6,718 bases of DNA from an uncultured Alphaproteobacteria bacterium (GCA_903939555.1 CAJAHV010000143.1:1-6718); one strand, 5' to 3'. Counted from the stretch's first letter, positions 1 through 5,807 are shown. Notes: generated from the letters alone by a model not told the origin. Numbers and translations: made by a program.

Positions 1-38
1 ATTTCCGGTTCGGCAGGGCGTTCTAGTTTCAAGATGCC

Positions 39-61
39 CCCTCTCCTGCCTGCGGGAGAGG
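39..61. repeat. Short palindrome of the CCTCTCC/GGAGAGG type
   Basis: The arms CCTCTCC (40-46) and GGAGAGG (55-61) are exact inverted copies around an 8-base centre. The same kind of edge (CCCTCTCCC, or its complement GGGAGAGGG) bounds the larger palindromes at 1388-1467 and 4291-4409. This may therefore be a short or remnant member of one repeat family. It lies just past the minus-strand terminator. The rest of 1-38 shows nothing I can identify. Confidence 0.5.
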
Positions 62-64
62 CGC

Positions 65-92
65 AAAAAAAGAGCACGGGCAAAGCCCGTGC
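65..92 (-). terminator. Rho-independent terminator of the thiolase operon
   Basis: Read on the minus strand, a perfect 8-bp stem (GCACGGGC / GCCCGTGC, 74-81 with 85-92) closes a three-base loop. It is followed by TC and then seven consecutive T (complement of the A-run at 65-71). This is the classical layout of an intrinsic terminator. It lies about 100 bases past the thiolase stop codon, so it should end the maoC-CMD-thiolase transcript. The plus strand has no U-run after this stem, so the terminator is directional. Confidence 0.85.
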
Positions 93-106
93 TGACGTCA
101 GACGGG
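86..106 (-). other. Alternative stem overlapping the terminator
   Basis: The sequence contains a perfect 10-bp palindrome CTGACGTCAG (92-101) flanked by CCCGT (86-90) and ACGGG (102-106). Together they make an 8-bp stem with one bulged base (91) and a four-base loop. The segment 86-92 also forms one arm of the terminator hairpin at 74-92, so the two structures exclude each other. Whether this is used to modulate termination is speculation. Confidence 0.35.
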
Positions 107-108
107 TT

Positions 109-129
109 CGGTTGGCTTTAGGCCAACCG
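109..129 (-). other. Stable hairpin in the 3' untranslated region of the thiolase operon
   Basis: CGGTTGGC (109-116) and GCCAACCG (122-129) are exact inverted copies around a five-base loop. It sits between the thiolase stop codon and the terminator, and no T-run follows it on the minus strand. It is more likely a 3'-end stabilising or processing hairpin than a terminator. The interval 130-190 between it and the thiolase stop shows no recognisable feature. Confidence 0.5.
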
Positions 130-190
130 CCCCGCTGGCCGATCTCGCGCGGGTCCGCGCGCAACGCGGTGCGTTGCGTGCGGCCGCGCT

Positions 191-1366
191 TCAATACACT
201 TCAAACAAGCCGGCAGCGCCCATGCCGCCACCGACACACATCGTCACCACGACATATTTCGCACCGCGGCGCTTGCCTTCGATCAGCGCGTGGCCGGTGC
301 AGCGCGCCCCGGTCATGCCATAGGGGTGGCCGATCGAGATCGCGCCGCCGTTGACGTTGAGAATCGACTGGTCGATGCCGAGCACATCGGCGCAGTGCAG
401 CACCTGCACGGCAAAGGCTTCGTTCAATTCCCACAGGCCGATGTCGTTCATCGTCAGGCCGTTGGCCTTCAGCAGCTTGGGGATGGCATAGATCGGGCCG
501 ATGCCCATTTCGTCGGGCTCCAGCCCGGCCACCGCCATGCCGCGATAGGCACCGAGAGGGGTCAGGCCGCGGCGCGCCGCTTCCTTGGCTTCCATCAGCA
601 CGCTCGCCGACGCACCGTCCGAAAGCTGGCTGGCATTGCCGGCGGTGATGACACCATCGGGCAGCACCGGCTTCAGCCCGACCAGGCCGGCCAGCGTGGT
701 TTCGGGCCGGTTGCCTTCGTCCTTCGACGTGGTGACTTCGTGATAGCTGACTTCCTTGGTCTCCTTGTTGACCATCGCCATCTTCGACGTCATCGGCACG
801 ATTTCAGCATCGAACTTGCCGGCCTGCTGGGCGGCAGCGGTGCGCATCTGCGACTGGAAGCTGTATTCGTCCATGCGGTCGCGGCCGATCTTGTAGCGCT
901 TGGCGACGATTTCGGCGGTCTGCAGCATCGGCATGTAGATGTGCGGGTGCATGGCGAGCAGTTCCGGATCACCACCGACGCGCATTTCGCCGGTCTGCAC
1001 CATCGAGATCGATTCGACCCCGGCGCCAACGGCAATCGTCATGCCGTCGACGATGATCTGCTTGGCGGCGGTGGCAATCGACATCACGCCCGACGAGCAT
1101 TGCCGGTCCATCGACTGGCCCGACACAGTGACCGGCAGGCCGGCACGCAGCAGCGCGGTGCGGGCGATGTTGCCGCCCTGGACCCCCTGCTGCAACGCCG
1201 AGCCCATGATGACATCATCGACTTCGCCGCCTTCGATGCCGGCACGCGCCACGGCATGCTTGATGGCATGGCCGGCGAGCGTGGGCGACGGCGTGGCGTT
1301 GAAGGCGCCGCGAAACGCCTTGCCGATGGGGGTACGCGCGGTCGAGACGATTACAGCTTCACGCAT
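191..1366 (-). CDS. Thiolase (acetyl-CoA C-acyltransferase / acetyltransferase family)
   Basis: This 391-residue protein is full length for a type II thiolase. It should cleave 3-ketoacyl-CoA with CoA to acetyl-CoA plus a shortened acyl-CoA, or run the reverse condensation, in the cytoplasm. The nucleophile is Cys90 in DRQCSSG. NEAFA is at 315-319, His347 lies in GGAISIGHPYG, and the second catalytic cysteine is Cys377 in MCVGGGMG. All catalytic residues are present and in family order. The start at 1366 is preferred because MREAVIVSTARTPIG is the typical thiolase N-terminus and AAAGGA lies 8 bases upstream. A longer reading to 1453 would only translate the palindromic repeat. It is the last gene of the operon, 105 bases after the CMD-family gene and followed by a terminator. 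Substrate chain length cannot be read from the sequence; beta-oxidation or acyl-CoA catabolism is more likely than polyhydroxybutyrate synthesis, because a MaoC hydratase accompanies it and no reductase or synthase does. Confidence 0.95.
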   Translation of the reverse strand: MREAVIVSTARTPIGKAFRGAFNATPSPTLAGHAIKHAVARAGIEGGEVDDVIMGSALQQGVQGGNIARTALLRAGLPVTVSGQSMDRQCSSGVMSIATAAKQIIVDGMTIAVGAGVESISMVQTGEMRVGGDPELLAMHPHIYMPMLQTAEIVAKRYKIGRDRMDEYSFQSQMRTAAAQQAGKFDAEIVPMTSKMAMVNKETKEVSYHEVTTSKDEGNRPETTLAGLVGLKPVLPDGVITAGNASQLSDGASASVLMEAKEAARRGLTPLGAYRGMAVAGLEPDEMGIGPIYAIPKLLKANGLTMNDIGLWELNEAFAVQVLHCADVLGIDQSILNVNGGAISIGHPYGMTGARCTGHALIEGKRRGAKYVVVTMCVGGGMGAAGLFEVY

Positions 1367-1374
1367 GGGTATGA

Positions 1375-1380
1375 TCCTTT
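1375..1380 (-). promoter_or_regulatory. Ribosome binding site of the thiolase gene
   Basis: AAAGGA on the minus strand, 8 bases before the ATG at 1364-1366. It decides the start: the upstream in-frame ATG at 1453 lies inside the palindromic repeat and gives 29 residues unlike any thiolase N-terminus. The repeat edge at 1388 ends only about 7 bases upstream of this site, so folding of the repeat could affect ribosome access. Confidence 0.7.
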
Positions 1381-1387
1381 TTTTGAG

Positions 1388-1467
1388 CCCTCTCCCGCAG
1401 CCGAAGGCGTCACCTTTGGCCGCGGGAGCGGGAGGAGCCCCTTGCGCTTGCAACGGGCGGGTGAGGG
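1388..1467. repeat. 80-bp imperfect palindromic element between the CMD-family and thiolase genes
   Basis: The outer arms CCCTCTCCCGC (1388-1398) and GCGGGTGAGGG (1457-1467) are inverted copies with one mismatch. An inner hairpin pairs 1394-1398 with 1422-1426 and 1400-1407 with 1413-1420, with one mismatch and one G-T pair, around a five-base loop. The element starts four bases past the stop codon of the upstream gene and ends about 20 bases before the thiolase start, so it fills the intergenic gap. It has the size and structure of REP/RPE-like mobile palindromic repeats. In the polycistronic RNA it would form a strong stem-loop that could change the relative expression of the two flanking genes. 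Confidence 0.7.
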
Positions 1468-1471
1468 GTAA

Positions 1472-2014
1472 CTAGCCCGGAAACTTCGCCATGCCCGGTT
1501 CGCTCGGCAGGTTGATGGCGCCGGTGAACAGCGCGACACCATGGTAGAAATTCACCAACTGGACCATTTCGAGCAGCGCATCGGTGTCGAAATGCACCGA
1601 CACGCGCGCAAACTCCGCATCGCTCAGCTTCTTGCGCGCCAGCAGCGCATCGACGGTGGCGATGACTGCGGCATCCTTGGCATCCCAATGGCCGTCATCG
1701 GCATGGCCATCGAAGGTCGACCGCACCTGTTCGGGTGACAGCCCGGCCTTGGCGGCGAACAATTGCGTGTGGATGCCCCATTCATATTCGCAACCGGTGC
1801 GCGCCGCGGTGCGATCGATGACGACCTCGCGGGTGTGGAAATCGAGCGCGCCCTTGGCGGGCACCGCGCCGGCAAGAAAGCGATCGAGCGCCTTCTGGCT
1901 CTGGCCCATCGCGGTGAACAGCCCGATCGGCGTGGCACCGGGCGCGGCGACCTTGGCGGCCACCGCCTCGAATGCTTCGGGATAAGGCTTTTGCAGCAGT
2001 CCGATACGGCTCAT
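1472..2014 (-). CDS. Carboxymuconolactone decarboxylase / AhpD-like family protein
   Basis: A 180-residue all-helical-type protein. The core matches the CMD/AhpD fold signature: Glu63 in TREVVIDRTA, then GCEYEWGIH with Cys75 and His82, and a C-terminal segment LEMVQLVNFYHGVALF. The spacing Glu63-Cys75-His82 equals that of Glu118-Cys130-His137 in mycobacterial AhpD. The second, resolving cysteine of the AhpD CxxC pair is replaced by Glu78 (C-E-Y-E), so a canonical disulfide peroxidase cycle is unlikely. True 4-carboxymuconolactone decarboxylases (PcaC) are shorter, so that activity is not assured. The start at 2014 has AAGGA 7 bases upstream, overlapping the stop codon of the preceding maoC-type gene; the longer frame to 2122 overlaps that gene and is rejected. 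The gene is the middle one of the operon, with a 10-base gap upstream, suggesting coupled translation. The exact substrate is unknown. Confidence 0.85.
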   Translation of the reverse strand: MSRIGLLQKPYPEAFEAVAAKVAAPGATPIGLFTAMGQSQKALDRFLAGAVPAKGALDFHTREVVIDRTAARTGCEYEWGIHTQLFAAKAGLSPEQVRSTFDGHADDGHWDAKDAAVIATVDALLARKKLSDAEFARVSVHFDTDALLEMVQLVNFYHGVALFTGAINLPSEPGMAKFPG

Positions 2015-2021
2015 CACAGCG

Positions 2022-2026
2022 TCCTT
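2022..2026 (-). promoter_or_regulatory. Ribosome binding site of the CMD-family gene, overlapping the maoC stop codon
   Basis: AAGGA on the minus strand, 7 bases before the ATG at 2012-2014. It shares two bases with the TAA stop codon (2025-2027) of the upstream MaoC-type gene. This arrangement fits translational coupling and fixes the start of the downstream gene. Confidence 0.65.
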
Positions 2027-2483
2027 AAAGATATTGCAGCGTGATCCATTCGGCGGCGAGCGCCGGCTTGGTCTCGCCTTCGATTTCAACGCTGACGGTG
2101 GCGGTCGTCTGCCAGGCGCCATCGGGGCGCTGGGTCACATCGGCGAGCGCAAAGCGACCGCGGATACGCTTGCCGCTTTTGACCGGCGCCATGAAACGCA
2201 CCTTGTTGAGCCCGTAATTGACGCCCATTTTCGTGCCGGCAATCCCCGGCATCGCGCCATAGGCGAACACCGAACACAGGCTGAGCGTCAGATAACCATG
2301 CGCAATCGTCGTACCGAACGGCGTCTGCGCCGCCAGTTCGGGGTTGACGTGGATGAACTGGTGATCACCGGTCACTTCGGCAAAGGCATCGATCCGCGCC
2401 TGATCGACGAGAATCCAGTCGGACACCCCGACCTCGCTGCCCACCAGCGCCCGATACTCATCGAGTGAAAGTCCCTTGGCCAT
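2025..2483 (-). CDS. MaoC family dehydratase (enoyl-CoA hydratase 2-like)
   Basis: This 152-residue single hot-dog domain protein is the usual length for stand-alone MaoC/NodN-type hydratases. Such enzymes add water to trans-2-enoyl-CoA to give (R)-3-hydroxyacyl-CoA. The catalytic pair is visible as Asp40 and His45 in TGDHQFIHVNPELA, followed by TTIAHGYLTLSL (58-69), which lines the acyl pocket. NYGLNKVRFMAPVKSGKRIRGR (89-110) is the typical central strand region. The residues around the Asp-His pair follow the NodN-like GDHQ(W/F)IH pattern rather than the GDxNPxH of the PhaJ group. The start is supported by GGGGAAGG six bases upstream (2490-2497) and by a promoter just upstream. It is the first gene of the operon. 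A hydratase and a thiolase in one operon point to acyl-CoA breakdown; the specific substrate is not evident. Confidence 0.9.
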   Translation of the reverse strand: MAKGLSLDEYRALVGSEVGVSDWILVDQARIDAFAEVTGDHQFIHVNPELAAQTPFGTTIAHGYLTLSLCSVFAYGAMPGIAGTKMGVNYGLNKVRFMAPVKSGKRIRGRFALADVTQRPDGAWQTTATVSVEIEGETKPALAAEWITLQYL

Positions 2484-2513
2484 GTCACACCTTCCCCAAA
2501 TCGAATTTCGCGC

Positions 2514-2543
2514 AACCTAGGCCGTGGGTGACGTAAACGTCAA
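2514..2543 (-). promoter_or_regulatory. Probable promoter of the maoC-CMD-thiolase operon
   Basis: On the minus strand, a TTGACG -35 box (2538-2543) and a TAGGTT -10 box (2514-2519) are separated by 18 bp. The predicted transcript would begin near 2506, leave a leader of about 22 bases and include the GGGGAAGG ribosome binding site before the ATG at 2483. The spacer is at the long end and contains the palindrome described separately. That layout is common in promoters bound by MerR-type regulators. Confidence 0.5.
2529..2542. promoter_or_regulatory. Palindromic operator TGACGT-AA-ACGTCA
   Basis: Perfect 6-bp inverted arms TGACGT (2529-2534) and ACGTCA (2537-2542) are separated by AA. After one mismatched pair, two further pairs (2526-2527 with 2544-2545) extend the symmetry. 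The site overlaps the -35 box and spacer of the minus-strand promoter and sits about 95 bases before the putA start, so it could serve either direction. The pattern resembles sites reported for LiuR, a MerR-family regulator of branched-chain amino acid and acyl-CoA catabolism in proteobacteria. The assignment to that regulator is inference from motif shape and gene content. Confidence 0.5.
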
Positions 2544-2605
2544 CCGGCTTGTGGCGTCATGTGCAATGCGCTGGCCACACGCCCGGTGCTGACATCGGTG
2601 CGCGA

Positions 2606-2619
2606 GCAGATGCTTCTGC
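2606..2619 (+). promoter_or_regulatory. Small inverted repeat upstream of putA
   Basis: GCAGA (2606-2610) and TCTGC (2615-2619) are exact inverted copies around TGCT, ending 18 bases before the putA start. In alphaproteobacteria putA is often activated by an Lrp-family regulator, PutR, encoded nearby, but no such gene is in this window. The site could be an operator half or a weak leader hairpin. A 5/6 match to TTGACA lies at 2589-2594 (CTGACA), but I find no convincing -10 box at the right distance, so the putA promoter is not assigned. Confidence 0.25.
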
Positions 2620-2637
2620 CTCACCCGAAAGCGGCGT

Positions 2638-5600
2638 ATGGACAATGGCATGACCAATTCTGCTCCCGGACTTGCCGCCGCCCGCGCCGCGATGCGCACC
2701 CTGCACCGCGCCGCCGAACCCGCGGTGCTGGCCGGCTTGCTGCCCGCCGCGACGCTCGATACCGCCACCCGCAACGCCGTCGTCGGCCGCGCGCTGGCGC
2801 TGCTTGCCGATCTGCGCGCCGCGCAAAGCGAAGGCTGGGTCAACCGCTTCCTCCACCAATATCGCCTCAACACCGCCGAAGGCGTCGCGCTGCTCAGCCT
2901 CGCCGAAGCCTTTCTGCGCGTTCCCGATGCCGAAACCGCCGATGCGCTGATCCGCGACAAGATCGGCACCGCCGATTGGGCGCAGCACGCCGGCGAAAGT
3001 GATTCGGCGCTGGTCAATTCCGCCACCTGGGGGCTGGTCATCACCCGCGCGCTGATGGGCGAAAACACCGATTCCGGGGCAAAATCGAGCGTCCTCAAGC
3101 GCCTCGTCGCGCGTGCCGGCGAGCCGTTCGTGCGGCAGGCCGTCGGCGCCGCGATGCGGATGATGGGGCAGGTGTTCGTCATGGGCCGCAGCATCGACGA
3201 GGCCATCGCCCGGGCGGGAGACAAGGATAATATCGGCTTCACCGCCAGCTTCGACATGCTCGGCGAAGCGGCGCGCACCCGTGCCGATGGCGCACGCTAT
3301 TTCGCCAGCTACAGCGCCGCGATCCGCGACACCGCCAAGGCGACGAAAGCCGCTGCGATTACCGACCGCCATTCGGTGTCGGTGAAACTGTCCGCCCTGC
3401 ACCCGCGCTATGAAACCGCCCATGCCGCGACCTGCGTGCCCGAACTCACCGCCATGCTGCGGCAATTGGCGCATGAAGCCGCCGCTGCCGGCATCGGCCT
3501 GACCGTCGATGCCGAAGAATCCGAACGCCTGATGATGAGCCTCGACATCATCGCGGCAGTGGCGCGCGACCCGGCGCTGGCCGGCTGGGGCGGCTTCGGC
3601 ATGGCGGTGCAGGCTTATGGCAAGCGCGCCCGTGCCGTCATCGCCTGGGCCGACGCGCTCGGTGCCGCCACCGGGCAACGGCTGACAGTGCGGCTGGTCA
3701 AGGGCGCCTATTGGGACAGCGAGATCAAGCGCACCCAGGAAGCCGGGCTGGCCGATTATCCGCTGTTCACCCGCAAGGCGGCGACCGATGTTTCCTATCT
3801 CGCCTGCGCGCGTGACATGCTGGCGGCGCCGCACATCTATCCGGCCTTTGCGACGCACAACGCGTTGACCGTCGCCACCATCCTCGAATGGGCCGGCGAT
3901 GTCCTTGGCAAGGATGGGCGCGATTTCGAATTCCAGCGGCTGCACGGCATGGGCGAAGGCCTGTTCGAACGGTTGTTGCGTGAACAGGGCTACAAGTGCC
4001 GCACCTATGCGCCGGTCGGTGGCCACCGCGACCTGCTCGCCTATCTCGTCCGCCGCCTGCTCGAAAATGGCGCCAACTCCAGCTTCGTCCACCAGCTCGC
4101 CGATGCCAATGTCAGCGACGACGTGCTGCTCGCCGATCCGGCGGCCAAAATCGCTGCCGTGGGCGGCACGCCGCACCCGTCGATCGCGCTACCGGTGCGG
4201 CTGTTCGGGGATTCGCGCGACAATTCGGCAGGGATCGACCTTGCCGATGCCGAAGTGCTCGGCGGCGTCGCGGCGGGGATCGCGCAAGCCCCCCTCTCCC
4301 GGGCCGCGCTTGGCGCGTCTCTCGACCTCCCCCCGGCGGGGGGAGGTGTTACGTCACCTCCGCCCGCCGGGGGGAAGTCGGACTCGCCGGAGGCGAGCCG
4401 GGAGAGGGGCGCATTGAGCACCGTCATCAGCGCCGCCCATGCCGCCCAGCCCGGCTGGGCCGCCACCCCGGTCGCTACCCGCGCCGCCGCGCTCGACCGG
4501 CTTGCCGAGCTTATCGAACGCGACACGCAAGGCCTGATGGCCGTGCTCGTCCATGAAGCGAAAAAGACCATCCCCGATGCGCTCGGCGAAGTCCGCGAGG
4601 CGGTCGATTTCTGCCGCTATTACGCTGCGCAAGCCCGCGACAAATTCGTGCCCGTCCTCCTCCCCGGCCCGACCGGGGAACGCAACGAACTCCACCTCGC
4701 CGGGCGCGGCGTGTTCGCCTGCATCGCGCCGTGGAATTTCCCGCTCGCCATCTTCATCGGCCAAATTGCCGCCGCGCTCGTCGCCGGCAATGCCGTGATC
4801 GCCAAGCCGGCGCCGCAAACCCCCGAGATCGCCCGCCGCGCCGTCGCGCTGGCACATGCAGCCGGGGTGCCGACCGATGTGCTGGCGCTGGTCACCGGTG
4901 ACGGCGATATCGGCGACGCGCTGGTCCGCGATCCGCGCATCATGGGGGTCGCCTTTACCGGCAGCACGGCCACGGCGCGGCGCATCGCCCGGGCGCTGCT
5001 CGATGACGAAACCCGACCGCTGGTGCCGCTGATTGCCGAAACCGGCGGCATCAACGCGATGATCGTCGATTCGACCGCGCTCACCGAACAGGTGGTGCAG
5101 GATATCATCACCAGCGCCTTTCGTTCCGCCGGGCAACGCTGCTCGGCGCTGCGCCTGCTGCTCGTCCAGGACGATGTCGCCGAGCGCACGCTGGAGATGC
5201 TGGCAGGCGCCATGGATACGCTGGTGGTCGGCGACCCCGCTGATCCCGCCACCGATGTCGGCCCGGTCATCGACAGCGCGGCGTTCGACAAGCTGGAGGC
5301 CTATCGTCAGTCACAACGCCCGCGCTGGCGGCACAGCGTCGCCGCCCCCGCCACCGGCAATTTCATCGCGCCGACGGTCATCGCGCTGGACAGGATCGCC
5401 GATCTCGACGCCGAATGGTTCGGGCCGCTGCTCCATGTCGTGACGTGGAGGGCCGGCGCGCTGCCGCAGACCATCGCGGCGGTCAATGCCCTTGGCTATG
5501 GCCTGACCATGGGGCTGCACAGCCGCATCGCCAGCGTCGCCGCCAGCGTGACGGCGACGGCGCATGTCGGCAACCTCTACATCAACCGCTCGATGATCGG

Positions 5601-5775
5601 CGCCATCGTCGGCAGCCAGCCCTTTGGCGGCGAGGGCCGCTCCGGCACCGGCTTCAAGGCCGGCGGGCCGCATTACCTGCTGCGCTTCGTCCATGAACGC
5701 ACGGTCAGCACCGACACGACCAGCGCCGGCGGCAATGCGTCGCTGCTCAGCATCGAAGATGTTGGCACGATATGA
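2638..5775 (+). CDS. putA: Bifunctional proline dehydrogenase / L-glutamate gamma-semialdehyde dehydrogenase PutA
   Basis: PutA oxidises proline to pyrroline-5-carboxylate with FAD, passing electrons to membrane quinone, then oxidises glutamate semialdehyde to glutamate with NAD. The 1045-residue protein lacks the ribbon-helix-helix repressor domain of E. coli PutA and a long C-terminal domain, so it is a short (type A) PutA. The N-terminal arm is at about 85-109 (LAEAFLRVPD). The proline dehydrogenase barrel has Lys250 (KLSALHPRYE), Asp291 (DAEE), Arg352/Lys355/Tyr358 (RLVKGAYWD) and Arg472-Arg473 (YLVRRLLENGANSSF), with spacing close to the E. coli enzyme. The aldehyde dehydrogenase has Asn700 (PWNFPL), Lys723, FTGST (773-777), Glu801 (ETGG), Cys835 (GQRCSALR) and QPFGGEG (from 994). 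Oddities: residues 552-591 are encoded by a palindromic repeat, and the NAD-site Glu after Lys723 (KPAEQT) is Pro726. Start: ATG at 2638 has GAAAG six bases upstream; an in-frame ATG at 2650 is equally possible. It is divergent from the maoC operon and followed 46 bases later by coq4. Confidence 0.96.
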   Translation: MDNGMTNSAPGLAAARAAMRTLHRAAEPAVLAGLLPAATLDTATRNAVVGRALALLADLRAAQSEGWVNRFLHQYRLNTAEGVALLSLAEAFLRVPDAETADALIRDKIGTADWAQHAGESDSALVNSATWGLVITRALMGENTDSGAKSSVLKRLVARAGEPFVRQAVGAAMRMMGQVFVMGRSIDEAIARAGDKDNIGFTASFDMLGEAARTRADGARYFASYSAAIRDTAKATKAAAITDRHSVSVKLSALHPRYETAHAATCVPELTAMLRQLAHEAAAAGIGLTVDAEESERLMMSLDIIAAVARDPALAGWGGFGMAVQAYGKRARAVIAWADALGAATGQRLTVRLVKGAYWDSEIKRTQEAGLADYPLFTRKAATDVSYLACARDMLAAPHIYPAFATHNALTVATILEWAGDVLGKDGRDFEFQRLHGMGEGLFERLLREQGYKCRTYAPVGGHRDLLAYLVRRLLENGANSSFVHQLADANVSDDVLLADPAAKIAAVGGTPHPSIALPVRLFGDSRDNSAGIDLADAEVLGGVAAGIAQAPLSRAALGASLDLPPAGGGVTSPPPAGGKSDSPEASRERGALSTVISAAHAAQPGWAATPVATRAAALDRLAELIERDTQGLMAVLVHEAKKTIPDALGEVREAVDFCRYYAAQARDKFVPVLLPGPTGERNELHLAGRGVFACIAPWNFPLAIFIGQIAAALVAGNAVIAKPAPQTPEIARRAVALAHAAGVPTDVLALVTGDGDIGDALVRDPRIMGVAFTGSTATARRIARALLDDETRPLVPLIAETGGINAMIVDSTALTEQVVQDIITSAFRSAGQRCSALRLLLVQDDVAERTLEMLAGAMDTLVVGDPADPATDVGPVIDSAAFDKLEAYRQSQRPRWRHSVAAPATGNFIAPTVIALDRIADLDAEWFGPLLHVVTWRAGALPQTIAAVNALGYGLTMGLHSRIASVAASVTATAHVGNLYINRSMIGAIVGSQPFGGEGRSGTGFKAGGPHYLLRFVHERTVSTDTTSAGGNASLLSIEDVGTI
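4291..4409. repeat. Palindromic repeat element translated within putA
   Basis: Perfect 12-bp terminal inverted arms CCCCTCTCCCGG (4291-4302) and CCGGGAGAGGGG (4398-4409) bound a 119-bp element. Inside are a perfect 10-bp stem with a three-base loop (4325-4334 with 4338-4347), a 6-bp stem CTCGCC/GGCGAG with a three-base loop (4383-4397), and a smaller CGCGC/GCGCG stem (4305-4317). With the following base it spans exactly 40 putA codons (552-591), rich in Pro, Gly, Ser and Ala. None of the three plus-strand frames has a stop codon across it. It falls between the last proline dehydrogenase motif and the first recognisable helix of the aldehyde dehydrogenase domain. Structure and edges match the intergenic element at 1388-1467, so insertion of a mobile palindromic repeat is the simplest reading. 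The exact inserted length and any target duplication cannot be fixed without a repeat-free homologue. Confidence 0.85.
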
Positions 5776-5807
5776 GCAACCCGCCGTTTACGCCGCCACA
5801 ATTTGCG

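Noticed and set aside
1367..1453. 29-residue N-terminal extension of the thiolase
   Set aside because: It translates the palindromic repeat, whereas a good ribosome binding site and the canonical thiolase N-terminus support the start at 1366.
290..1471. Long plus-strand open frame opposite the thiolase gene
   Set aside because: It mirrors the thiolase in antisense and its translation is rich in His, Arg, Asp and Gly without any family motif. High GC content leaves such frames open by chance.
2015..2122. 36-residue N-terminal extension of the CMD-family protein
   Set aside because: It overlaps the end of the maoC-type gene in another frame and lacks family similarity; AAGGA at 2022-2026 supports the start at 2014.
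2589..2618. Sigma-70 promoter for putA beginning with CTGACA
   Set aside because: The -35 match is good, but no acceptable -10 box lies 16-18 bases downstream, so I do not call it.
2557..4176. 539-codon minus-strand open frame opposite putA
   Set aside because: Its product is a Gly/Ala/Arg-rich antisense shadow of the proline dehydrogenase domain, with no recognisable motif and no ribosome binding site, while the plus strand encodes a clear PutA.
4291..4410. putA broken by an insertion (pseudogene)
   Set aside because: The reading frame continues without a stop or shift through the element, and all catalytic motifs on both sides are intact, so the gene appears functional.
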